Assembly: GCA_023228195.1 (NCBI GenBank)
Contig: JALOBR010000084.1
Coordinates: forward strand, 1 to 6,333
Direction of reading: 5' to 3'
Origin: Candidatus Omnitrophota bacterium
Lineage (GTDB): Bacteria > Omnitrophota > Gorgyraeia > Duberdicusellales > 4484-171
DNA: 6,333 nt
Below the pieces are notes generated by a model. The model worked only from the letters and a program-made list of their open reading frames with translations. It did no database searches and was not told the origin of the DNA. Position numbers and translations under genes: made by a program. This document shows, in pieces, positions 1-6,333 of this stretch; the stretch's first letter is position 1, and each line of letters starts with the position of its first letter.

Positions 1-1050
1 GCCTGCAAATTTGGAGCAATAGCGATTTTTAAGCCGCAAGTAGCAAAAATTGATTTTTCTTCCTATAAGGATGTCTGGGTATTTGTGGAAAGCGAAAAGG
101 GGAAAATCAGCGGTGTCTCTTTTGAGCTTTTAGGAAAAGCCAGGGAGTTAGCCAATGACCTGCACTCAAAAGTAGTAGCTGTATTTTTAGGCAAGAATAT
201 AAAAGAAAAAGCCCAAACGCTGATTTCAAAAGGAGCGGATAAAGTTATACTCGTGGATAAGCCGGAATTGGAAAACTTCATTTCCGAAAACTACGCAAAC
301 GTAATCTCTCATTTAGTCAAAAAATATAAACCGGAAATTTTCTTAGCCGGAGCAACTACTTGCGGCCGTTCGCTTGTATCGCGCATAGCCGTAACGATAT
401 ATACAGGATTAACGGCTGATTGTACCGGTCTTCATATCGATAAAGAAAAACGCCTGCTTGTGCAAACCCGCCCGGCTTTCGGCGGAAACATTATGGCGCA
501 GATAATTACCCCTAATTACAGGCCGCAAATGTCAACAGTCAGGCATAAAGTTATGAAAGAGCAGGCAGAGGACGCAAAAAGAAAAGGCGAGGTTATAGAA
601 GAGATTATAGATGGAAAGTTTATCGACGCAAGAGTAAAATTTATAGAATACATACAGGAAGAAATAAGTAAAGTAAATCTCGCAGATGCTGATATAATAG
701 TTTCAGCAGGCCGCGGTATCGCGGACAGCAAAAATTTTAAGCTCATTGAAGAACTCGCGCAAGCATTGGGTGGAGCGGTAGGGGCATCGCGCTCAGCAGT
801 GGACAGCGGCTGGATTTCATACTCTCATCAGGTAGGCCAAACCGGGCGTACCGTCGCTCCAAAAATATATATTGCTTGCGGCATATCGGGGCAAATTCAA
901 CATCTGGTAGGAATGCAGTCGTCAAAGGTGATAGTAGCTATAAACAAAGATCCGGATGCGCCTATTTTTAAAGTTGCTAACTATGGAATCGTCGGGGATT
1001 TGTTTACTGTAATTCCGTTGCTAATTAAAAAATTTAAAGAAACAAGATAG
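1..1050 (+). CDS. etfA: Electron transfer flavoprotein alpha subunit, 5'-truncated by window edge, with the end of a ferredoxin-like N-terminal domain
   Basis: EtfA pairs with EtfB to carry electrons between flavin dehydrogenases (typically acyl-CoA dehydrogenases) and other redox partners in the cytoplasm. The reading frame is open from base 1, with 349 codons visible. The first residues, ACKFGAI, resemble the last cysteine and following strand of a 4Fe-4S ferredoxin motif, and the EtfA fold proper starts near YKDVWVFVE (64-90). The C-terminal FAD-binding domain is textbook: VSAGRG (about 700-717), GASRSAVDSGW (781-813), QVGQTGRTVAP (829-861), ACGISGQIQHL (874-906), VAINKDPDAPIF (934-969) and YGIVGDLF (982-1005). 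EtfA forms with N-terminal ferredoxin domains are known in anaerobes, for example CarE of caffeyl-CoA reductase, where the ETF takes part in electron bifurcation. The partner etfB and a dehydrogenase are expected upstream but are not visible. A GTG at 85 could be called as the start, but it lies inside the conserved fold, so the true start is outside the window. Confidence 0.93.
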   Translation, partial: ACKFGAIAIFKPQVAKIDFSSYKDVWVFVESEKGKISGVSFELLGKARELANDLHSKVVAVFLGKNIKEKAQTLISKGADKVILVDKPELENFISENYANVISHLVKKYKPEIFLAGATTCGRSLVSRIAVTIYTGLTADCTGLHIDKEKRLLVQTRPAFGGNIMAQIITPNYRPQMSTVRHKVMKEQAEDAKRKGEVIEEIIDGKFIDARVKFIEYIQEEISKVNLADADIIVSAGRGIADSKNFKLIEELAQALGGAVGASRSAVDSGWISYSHQVGQTGRTVAPKIYIACGISGQIQHLVGMQSSKVIVAINKDPDAPIFKVANYGIVGDLFTVIPLLIKKFKETR

Positions 1051-1078
1051 CTCACAAGACTTAAACTCTTAACATAAT

Positions 1079-1110
1079 ACTTAAGAGCTCAAGAGTTCTT
1101 GAGCTTAAGT
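1079..1110 (+). promoter_or_regulatory. Hairpin in the smc leader, ending 9 nt before the start codon
   Basis: ACTTAAG (1079-1085) pairs with CTTAAGT (1104-1110), and CTCAAG (1088-1093) pairs with CTTGAG (1098-1103). This leaves a 2-nt bulge (AG, 1086-1087) and an AGTT loop, giving 13 base pairs in total. A competing hairpin is possible: CTCTTAA (1066-1072) with TTAAGAG (1081-1087), which would break the first one. No run of T follows directly, so it does not look like a standard intrinsic terminator. The only ribosome-binding sequence for smc is the weak TGAGAAAGC at 1111-1119, directly after the stem. The hairpin could affect smc translation, act as a weak attenuator or stabilise the etfA mRNA end. 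The pairing is seen in the sequence; any role is inference. Confidence 0.5.
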
Positions 1111-1119
1111 TGAGAAAGC

Positions 1120-4100
1120 ATGTTTTTAAAAGAGTTAGAAATCTTCGGTTTTAAATCCTTCCCGGAAAAAGTCTCCCTAAAATTTGAACAAGGCATAACG
1201 GTTATTGTCGGGCCGAATGGCTGCGGAAAATCAAATGTCCTGGATTCTCTTAAATGGTCACTCGGCGAACAAAGCCCAAAATCATTACGCGGTTCCAAGA
1301 TGGAAGATATTATTTTTAACGGAACCGAAAAACATCCTGCCTTAAATTATGCCGAAGTAACCCTTACCTTTGCGAATGAAGATAAATACTTGCCGATAGA
1401 ATATAAGGAAGTTGCAATTACACGAAGATTGTACCGCTCAGGGGAGAGCGAATACCTCATAAATAAAAATCCGGTAAGATTAAAAGACATAGAGGCTCTT
1501 TTTATGGGTACCGGCATAGGAGAAGCGACTTATTCATTTATTGAGCAGGGCAAGATTGAAGTATTTTTAAGTTATAAGCCGGAAGACAAGCGCCTTATAT
1601 TTGATGAGGCAAGCGGAATAGTTAAGTATAAAGAAAGCAGGCGGGAAACTTTAAAAAAACTTGAAGAAACAGACGAAAATTTAATAAGGCTGGATGATAT
1701 TATTTCGGAAGTAAAGCGCCAAATCCGTTATCTTGAGAGGCAGGTTGAAAAAACCCGCAAATTCAAGGAGTGCCAGGAGAGGCTGGTTGAAGTTGAAAAG
1801 AAAATAGGGATTTTAAAGTTTAAAGGCCTTGAAGAAAAAATAAACGTCATTCTTGAAGAGCTGAATAGCTTGAAAGAAAAAGAGAGTTCAAAAGACAATG
1901 AATTGAAGGAAAATAAAACTAAATGGGAAGAACTTAACCTTCGCCTCAGGGACATGCGTAAGGAGCTTCAGGAAACAAGTTCGCAAGTATTTTCTTTCAG
2001 CGCTCAGATAGAAACCTCCCTTAGTTATATAAATGTAAGCAACCAACGCATAAAAGAAGTAAATGAGCGTAATAACGCGATAGAGCAGTCAAAGAAAACA
2101 TTCTCGGAGCGTATAGCTTTGCAGGATGGCCGGATAGAGGAAGAAAAGAATAAGTTGATTAGCATAGAGCAGGAAGTTAACTCAATAAATGAGCAGATAG
2201 GAAAACTTAAAGAAGAAAAAACCAGCCTTTTAGTTGCGATTGAGCAAGCAAAGAAGAAAATAGAAGAAGAAAAAATCAGGGTATTTGAATTAGAAAGCAA
2301 GGGCGTCAATACGCGTAATAGCTTAATTGAGCTTCAAACCCAGGTTGCTTCTTTTGTTAATAGAAAGAAAAGGCTGTCTCTGGATAAGGCCAGAATAGAG
2401 AATTTATCCAGCGAGAGAAAAAACACGCTGGAAAAACTTTCGATTGAGCTTGCCGATTTAGATAGCAAATTAAGCGGCTTACGGGGCGTTAAGACAAGCC
2501 TGGTTTTAAAAGAGCAGGAGTTAGTTTCTGCCAAAGAAAGCCTGCAGACAAAAATAATTGAGAAAGAAAAGAAGCTCGTTGAGCTTAATTCCTATTACGA
2601 TTTTCTAAAAGATCTACGCACAAAGTACGATACATTTTCTGCAAGCAAAAAGCTTACTATTGTTTTTGACGAAGAGCCCAGAGACATAAAAAAGCTTATA
2701 ATTTCCTTAAAAGACGCCCAATTTCATAAAGAAGGAAATACATACAAAGCGGCAATTGAAGCAAAGGTTATTTCGTTAGAGGAAGATGAACTAAAAGAAA
2801 AAATGGATGTGATAAAGACGGAGATAGAAACTTTAAAGCAGGAACTTGAGAACACAGAGAATCAAAAGAAACAAATCAGCGAACAGTTTTTAGCGCAGAA
2901 TTCCCAGGTAGAGGAAGAAGAAAAGCGCCATCAATCGTTGTTTCAGGAAAAAGAAACTCTTAATAGGGATCTTGCAAGATTCAACGAAGAGTCCGAGCTT
3001 GTTGAAAAAGAACTTGAAGTAAACCGGCAGGAACTTGCAAGCCGCGAGATAAAACAAAAAGAGCTGGAAGCTGAAATAGCTGCCTGCGAAGAGAGTTTAA
3101 ACGTTTCTAAAACGAATATGACCGGTTTTCATGAGATTGTCTCCAATAGTTCAAAACGTATTAATGAAATAGATGTTAATTCCGCCAAGAGCGAAACACA
3201 CAGGCAGTCTTTATCACGAGAAAAAGAAAGTTTAAATTCAAGGGTATTGCTATTTTGCGAAGAGAAAGAAAATATTCTTAAAAATCTTGCGGATATGGAT
3301 AAGGAAAAAATAGAAAATTTCGCAAAAGGCGAAGCCCTTTTGCAGGAAATACAGAAACTCGAAGGCGCGATAAGTTCGGATAAGGAAAAAATAAATGTTT
3401 ATTCGCAGAAAAAAGATGAGCTTGAGAAAGAAGAAACAGGGTTGCTTACAAAAATCGAAGAAGACAGAAAGCTGCTGGATGCAGCGGAAGGCAATTTAGA
3501 AGAGTTTCGCTCCGCGGTCTATAACAAAAAACTCGAGACCCAAAGCCTTGATTATGAAAAAGAAAAAATAAAAGATTATCTGCGCCAGGTTTATACGGTT
3601 GAATTTAATGCCGATTGGGTTAAGGAGCCGCTTGAAGAAGGCTCAAGCCTTGAGAAATTTAATGAAGATAAAGAAAGTTTAAAGAAGAAGCTGGAATCCC
3701 TTGGTGACGTTAACCTGGTTGCAATCGAAGAATTTGATGAGCTTAAGAAAAGAGAGGAATTTCTTGATAACCAAAAGAACGATCTTGTTACTTCAAAGGA
3801 CGAACTTCGAAAAGCAATCCAGAAGATAAATAAAACATCGCGCGAATTATTTCTTGAAACATTTGCTAAAATAGAGGAGGAATTCAAGAATAATTTCCGT
3901 TTTCTTTTTGGCGGCGGCCGCGCCGACCTGATACTGCTTGACCAGGATGATGTGCTCGAGTCAGGAGTTGAAATAGAAGTCCAACCTCCCGGCAAGAAGA
4001 ATCAGAACGTCGCATTGCTTTCAGGCGGAGAAAAAGCGCTAACCACGATAGCCCTCATTTTTGCTATTTTTAAAGTCAGGCCTTCTCCTATATGCGTGCT

Positions 4101-4359
4101 TGATGAAATAGATGCTCCTTTGGATGAAGCGAATGTTGACAGGTTTAACCATATTTTAAAGCAATTTTCTGCAAACTCACAGTTTATCGTAATCACCCAC
4201 AACAAGAAGACCATGAGCAGAGCCGATATCCTTTACGGCGTAACTATGCAGGAAAAAGGAGTCTCTAAGCTCGTATCGGTTAAATTCGCAGCTAACGCAG
4301 AAACTCAGGCTGTTCCGACAGATGCCCCCGGGAAAGAGCAAACCCAGGCCCCCGCCTAA
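1120..4359 (+). CDS. smc: Chromosome segregation/condensation ATPase SMC with a non-canonical short hinge
   Basis: SMC is the ATPase of the bacterial condensin complex. It dimerises, binds ScpA/ScpB and organises the chromosome by ATP-driven loop extrusion. The 1079-residue product starts with the typical MFLKELEIFGFKSF and has Walker A GPNGCGKSNV (residues 31-40), the LRGSKMEDIIFNG segment (56-68) and the Q-loop IEQGKIE (Q143). A long charged coiled coil spans about 170-490 and a second about 557-905. The C-terminal head contains LGDVNLVAIEEF (861-872), LFGGGRADL (929-937), signature LSGGEK (967-972), Walker B CVLDEIDAP (D995/E996) and switch histidine H1027 (ITH). All ATPase motifs are intact. 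Typical bacterial SMC is about 1170-1190 residues. The deficit lies at the hinge, where about 64 residues (493-556) without the usual glycine motifs replace a domain of about 150. An Ala/Pro/Gln-rich tail follows about residue 1056. The start is supported by the conserved N-terminus, although the Shine-Dalgarno is weak. scpA and scpB are not in the window. Confidence 0.96.
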   Translation: MFLKELEIFGFKSFPEKVSLKFEQGITVIVGPNGCGKSNVLDSLKWSLGEQSPKSLRGSKMEDIIFNGTEKHPALNYAEVTLTFANEDKYLPIEYKEVAITRRLYRSGESEYLINKNPVRLKDIEALFMGTGIGEATYSFIEQGKIEVFLSYKPEDKRLIFDEASGIVKYKESRRETLKKLEETDENLIRLDDIISEVKRQIRYLERQVEKTRKFKECQERLVEVEKKIGILKFKGLEEKINVILEELNSLKEKESSKDNELKENKTKWEELNLRLRDMRKELQETSSQVFSFSAQIETSLSYINVSNQRIKEVNERNNAIEQSKKTFSERIALQDGRIEEEKNKLISIEQEVNSINEQIGKLKEEKTSLLVAIEQAKKKIEEEKIRVFELESKGVNTRNSLIELQTQVASFVNRKKRLSLDKARIENLSSERKNTLEKLSIELADLDSKLSGLRGVKTSLVLKEQELVSAKESLQTKIIEKEKKLVELNSYYDFLKDLRTKYDTFSASKKLTIVFDEEPRDIKKLIISLKDAQFHKEGNTYKAAIEAKVISLEEDELKEKMDVIKTEIETLKQELENTENQKKQISEQFLAQNSQVEEEEKRHQSLFQEKETLNRDLARFNEESELVEKELEVNRQELASREIKQKELEAEIAACEESLNVSKTNMTGFHEIVSNSSKRINEIDVNSAKSETHRQSLSREKESLNSRVLLFCEEKENILKNLADMDKEKIENFAKGEALLQEIQKLEGAISSDKEKINVYSQKKDELEKEETGLLTKIEEDRKLLDAAEGNLEEFRSAVYNKKLETQSLDYEKEKIKDYLRQVYTVEFNADWVKEPLEEGSSLEKFNEDKESLKKKLESLGDVNLVAIEEFDELKKREEFLDNQKNDLVTSKDELRKAIQKINKTSRELFLETFAKIEEEFKNNFRFLFGGGRADLILLDQDDVLESGVEIEVQPPGKKNQNVALLSGGEKALTTIALIFAIFKVRPSPICVLDEIDAPLDEANVDRFNHILKQFSANSQFIVITHNKKTMSRADILYGVTMQEKGVSKLVSVKFAANAETQAVPTDAPGKEQTQAPA
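2596..2787 (+). other. Sub-gene region: atypical SMC hinge segment (smc residues about 493-556)
   Basis: The N-terminal coil ends with YYDFLKDLRTKYDTF, which matches the pattern that normally leads into the hinge (FLxxLxxxYEGF). The usual hinge, with its conserved glycines and a YxxAIExALG-like helix, does not follow. Instead there is a compact stretch: a likely strand (KLTIVFDEE), a likely helix (RDIKKLIISLKDAQF) and a likely strand pair (NTYKAAIEAKVISLEE), after which the return coil resumes. The two arms on either side are similar in length (about 320 and 350 residues), which fits a turn-around point here. The secondary structure is judged by eye. Whether the segment still dimerises is unknown. 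Confidence 0.65.
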
Positions 4360-4472
4360 TTCATATCGCAGATTAAAAGAATAGCCATAAGTTGCTTTAA
4401 AAAATAAGATGTTTTTATCTAGCAAACTATCAACACTAACTACAAATTTTTATCTTTGGTTTTACCCCGGCA

Positions 4473-4501
4473 TTGACTTTTAATTCCAAATATGTTATTT
4501 A
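4473..4501 (+). promoter_or_regulatory. Weak sigma-70-like promoter candidate for the diguanylate cyclase gene
   Basis: TTGACT at 4473-4478 matches 5 of 6 bases of the -35 consensus. With a 17-bp spacer, the -10 position holds TATTTA (4496-4501), which keeps only the TAT of TATAAT. Transcription would begin near 4508, leaving an untranslated leader of about 90 nt before ATG 4600. The -35 is good and the -10 poor, so this is a candidate only. Confidence 0.3.
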
Positions 4502-4516
4502 TTAAAGTTATCCACC

Positions 4517-4530
4517 TTTGTCATTTGTCA
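4517..4530 (+). repeat. Tandem 7-bp direct repeat, TTTGTCA twice
   Basis: TTTGTCA occurs twice with no gap, just after the DnaA-box-like 9-mer and about 15 bp downstream of the candidate -10 element. It could be a protein-binding site for a regulator of the cyclase gene, or a chance duplication. The 7-bp period is shorter than one helical turn, which is unusual for a pair of direct-repeat half-sites. The repeat is seen directly; any function is speculative. Confidence 0.45.
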
Positions 4531-4587
4531 GGGCGTTAGAAACTGTGGTGAGCTTCGAGGGATGTTACTAAATAGTATTTGTTTCTT

Positions 4588-4593
4588 GAGGTG
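4588..4593 (+). promoter_or_regulatory. Shine-Dalgarno site that sets the diguanylate cyclase start
   Basis: GAGGTG lies 6 nt before ATG 4600 and is the strongest ribosome-binding site in the window. It selects ATG 4600 over the in-frame TTG at 4579, because the site would then lie inside the coding sequence and TTG 4579 has no comparable site upstream. Confidence 0.8.
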
Positions 4594-4599
4594 TTTCAT

Positions 4600-5754
4600 A
4601 TGGAAGAGGACATTAAGAAAGTAAAAGAAGAACTGGAAAAAACACGTTCTCAGCTTTATATACTTTACGAATTAAATAAAGCAATGAGAACGACACTTAG
4701 GCTTGAAGAAATAGTTTATATTATTCTTACCGGCTTAACCGCTCACGAAGGGCTCTCCTTTAACAGGGCGATTCTGTTTCTCGTTGACGATGATGCTAAA
4801 AAAATAAACGGGTTTATGGGTATAGGGCCGATGTATATGCAGGAAGCAACTTCAATCTGGCGCAGCATAGAACAGCAGAAGATGGACCTCTACGACCTTA
4901 TCAAAACTTATCATAGAATAAAGGAAGAGACATTAAAGCCAAAATTTATGGAATATGTCCAGTCCCTTTCTTTTGATTTAAATGAAGCCAGCGGTTTTCT
5001 TTACAGCGCCTTATGGGAAAGAGGCACTTTGCATATAAAGGATACTAAAACAGTTGAGCTTAAGGATGATTCGATTTGCCTAAAGCTTCAGCTTGGAGAG
5101 TTTTTAATAGCTTCGTTATGGATAAAAGATAAGCCCGAAGGAATTATTATTGTCGATAACTATGTGACAAAAAAGCCGATAGATGAAGCCGATATAAGAA
5201 TATTTAATATGTTTGTAGAGCAGGCTACCGGCGCAATAGAAAATTCGCGCGCTTACGAAGATACGCTTATAAAAGCTCATACGGATACCTTGACTTCGCT
5301 ATGGAACCATGGCTATTTCCAATATAAATTAGACGAAGAATTGCTTAAAGCTAAATCAAAAAATTATCCAATCTCGATACTTATGATTGACTTGGATGAT
5401 TTCAAAAAATTTAACGACGCCTATGGCCACATACAGGGAGATGAAGCCTTAAAAAAGGTCAGCGAACAGCTTAAGAAAACCGCCAGGGAAATAGATATTA
5501 TCTGCCGCTACGGCGGAGAAGAATTTTCGGTGATACTTCCCTTTACAAACAAGGACGAAGCGTTTAGCATTGCGGAACTGCTAAGAAAGAATTTAGCGGA
5601 CAATAATATAGCAGGATATAAATTTACCGTAAGCATCGGCCTCTCAAATTACCCTCAAGACGGCCAGGAAAAAGACGTTCTGATAAGAAAGGCCGATATG
5701 GCGCTTTACAAGGCTAAACGTGAAGGAAAAAATAAAGTTGAACGCGCCTTCTAA
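4600..5754 (+). CDS. GAF-GGDEF diguanylate cyclase
   Basis: The protein is predicted to make cyclic di-GMP from two GTP in the cytoplasm. It has 384 residues from ATG 4600 and no signal peptide or membrane segment. Residues 1-25 look like a short coiled coil. Residues about 25-220 are a GAF-type sensor domain with the GLSFNRAILFLVDDD and GIIIVDNYVTKKPIDEADIR hallmarks of a GAF variant common in bacterial signalling proteins; its ligand cannot be told from the sequence. A linker helix (ENSRAYEDT) leads to the GGDEF domain (about 226-384), with DTLTSLWNHGYF, metal-site MIDLDDFK (D264), FNDAYGHIQGDEAL, active-site GGEEF (305-309) and the closing ADMALYKAKREGKN. REID (296-299) sits exactly five residues before GGEEF, matching the RxxD inhibitory site, so product feedback is likely. 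It is most likely co-transcribed with queA 28 bp downstream. No effector or phosphodiesterase is visible nearby. Confidence 0.93.
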   Translation: MEEDIKKVKEELEKTRSQLYILYELNKAMRTTLRLEEIVYIILTGLTAHEGLSFNRAILFLVDDDAKKINGFMGIGPMYMQEATSIWRSIEQQKMDLYDLIKTYHRIKEETLKPKFMEYVQSLSFDLNEASGFLYSALWERGTLHIKDTKTVELKDDSICLKLQLGEFLIASLWIKDKPEGIIIVDNYVTKKPIDEADIRIFNMFVEQATGAIENSRAYEDTLIKAHTDTLTSLWNHGYFQYKLDEELLKAKSKNYPISILMIDLDDFKKFNDAYGHIQGDEALKKVSEQLKKTAREIDIICRYGGEEFSVILPFTNKDEAFSIAELLRKNLADNNIAGYKFTVSIGLSNYPQDGQEKDVLIRKADMALYKAKREGKNKVERAF

Positions 5755-5782
5755 CCCTGCCCTTTAAACAAACACTATTTTT

Positions 5783-6333
5783 ATGGAAAAAGATTTATTC
5801 GCGCTTTCTAATTTTAATTATGACTTGCCGAAAAATTTAATCGCTCAGGATCCTTTAAATGAGCGCGACAGCTCAAGGCTTCTGGTTGTAAATAGAAAAA
5901 ACAGCCGCCTTAGTGAAATAGTTTTTAAAGATATCGTAGAGCTATTAAATAAAGATGATGCCTTGGTATTAAATGACACAAGGGTTATCAAAGCGCGCCT
6001 TACCGGTAAGAATAAAACCGGAGGAAAAATTGAGGTTTTATTGCTTAAGGAAAAAGAAAAAGGCATTTGGGAAACATTAGTGAACCCCGGTAAAAAAGCA
6101 AGGTTGGGGGAGAAGATTAGTTTCGAGAAAGAAGGCTTTTACGCAAAAACAATTGATAAGACTTTACAGGGCGGCCGTCTTCTTGAATTTTTCCCGCAAG
6201 ACTTTACATCTTTCCTTAATGAGGTCGGCAAGCCACCTTTACCGCATTATATAAAAAAAGAAATTGATGACTTTGAAAAATATCAGACTATATATTCTAA
6301 AAAAGAAGGCGCTGTCGCAGCGCCTACGGCGGG
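5783..6333 (+). CDS. queA: S-adenosylmethionine:tRNA ribosyltransferase-isomerase QueA, 3'-truncated by window edge
   Basis: QueA transfers and isomerises the ribosyl part of S-adenosylmethionine onto preQ1 at the tRNA wobble position (34), making epoxyqueuosine in the queuosine pathway. The visible 183 codons, of about 340 usual, carry the family pattern in order: FNYDLPKNLIAQDP (residues 11-24), NERDSSRLLVV (26-36), LVLNDTRVIKARL (61-73), GGKIEVLLL (80-88), NPGKKARLG (101-109), GKPPLPHYIK (149-158), YQTIYSKKEG (167-176) and AVAAPTAG, where the window ends. The start is supported by alignment of the conserved N-terminus. No clear Shine-Dalgarno precedes it: the 28-nt gap after the cyclase stop reads as pyrimidine and A runs, so translation may depend on coupling or on an unstructured leader. 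In many bacteria tgt follows queA, but that region is outside the window. Confidence 0.95.
   Translation, partial: MEKDLFALSNFNYDLPKNLIAQDPLNERDSSRLLVVNRKNSRLSEIVFKDIVELLNKDDALVLNDTRVIKARLTGKNKTGGKIEVLLLKEKEKGIWETLVNPGKKARLGEKISFEKEGFYAKTIDKTLQGGRLLEFFPQDFTSFLNEVGKPPLPHYIKKEIDDFEKYQTIYSKKEGAVAAPTA

Larger units (their letters stand above)
4360..4599 (+). other. Intergenic region between smc and the diguanylate cyclase gene
   Basis: This 240-bp stretch is AT-rich, and no protein-coding frame in it looks real. It contains a 9-bp direct repeat TTTTTATCT (4412-4420 and 4447-4455), a weak promoter candidate, a DnaA-box-like TTATCCACC (4508-4516), a tandem 7-bp repeat (4517-4530), a small inverted repeat TACTA-aa-TAGTA (4566-4577) and the Shine-Dalgarno for the next gene. 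I see no convincing intrinsic terminator for smc and nothing resembling the c-di-GMP or preQ1 riboswitch consensus. Its size suggests that transcription of the downstream genes is controlled separately from smc. Confidence 0.6.

Noticed and set aside
85..87. GTG as the start of etfA
   Set aside because: The frame is open upstream to base 1 and the conserved EtfA strand YKDVWVFVE spans this codon, so the start lies before the window.
1051..1078. Possible smc promoter (CTCACA, 16 bp, CATAAT)
   Set aside because: The -35 matches only 4 of 6 bases, and such weak pairs are common by chance in AT-rich DNA.
3907..3925. Local GC-rich palindrome-like stretch in smc
   Set aside because: It encodes the conserved GGGRA motif of the SMC head; the composition follows from Gly/Arg/Ala codons.
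3591..3995. Minus-strand open frame of 134 codons inside smc
   Set aside because: It overlaps a highly conserved part of smc and its Ser/Phe-rich translation is typical of the reverse complement of Glu/Lys-rich coding sequence.
4391..4425. Possible terminator after smc (TTGCT at 4392-4396 pairing with AGCAA at 4421-4425)
   Set aside because: The stem is short and AT-rich with a large internal mismatch, and no clean T-run follows the closing arm.
4579..4581. TTG as the start of the diguanylate cyclase gene
   Set aside because: ATG 4600 has a GAGGTG at ideal spacing; the TTG would place that site inside the coding region and has no good site of its own.
4531..4587. c-di-GMP (GEMM) or other riboswitch in the cyclase leader
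   Set aside because: No match to the conserved cores I know, and only a 5-bp inverted repeat (4566-4577) is visible.

Overview
The window holds four genes, all on the + strand: the 3' part of an electron-transfer flavoprotein alpha subunit (etfA), a complete chromosome-condensation ATPase (smc), a complete GAF-GGDEF diguanylate cyclase, and the 5' part of queA (queuosine tRNA modification). I see no RNA gene, CRISPR array, insertion sequence or clearly transferred DNA. The DNA is AT-leaning, with many Lys/Glu/Ile codons ending in A or T. The visible N-terminus of EtfA looks like the end of a ferredoxin-type iron-sulfur domain, a form known from strict anaerobes. Together these suggest an anaerobic bacterium, possibly of an uncultured lineage such as Omnitrophota. 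That placement is an inference from gene style only.

Layout: 1-1050 etfA, open at the left edge. 1051-1119 is a short spacer with a conspicuous hairpin ending just before the smc ribosome-binding region. 1120-4359 is smc. 4360-4599 is the only sizeable non-coding stretch; it contains a weak promoter candidate, a DnaA-box-like 9-mer, a tandem 7-bp repeat and a good Shine-Dalgarno site. 4600-5754 is the diguanylate cyclase. 5783-6333 is queA, cut by the right edge at the conserved APTAG motif.

The genes do not form one pathway: they cover redox metabolism, chromosome organisation, c-di-GMP signalling and tRNA modification. etfA and smc are close enough (69 bp) to be co-transcribed. The cyclase and queA (28 bp apart) probably form a second unit that may start from a promoter in the 4360-4599 gap.

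The most unusual item is the SMC protein. Its ATPase head motifs are all present, but the canonical glycine-containing hinge domain of roughly 150 residues is replaced by about 64 residues (2596-2787) that I do not recognise as an SMC hinge. This accounts for most of the roughly 100-residue shortfall against typical bacterial SMC. It is the best candidate here for something undescribed.
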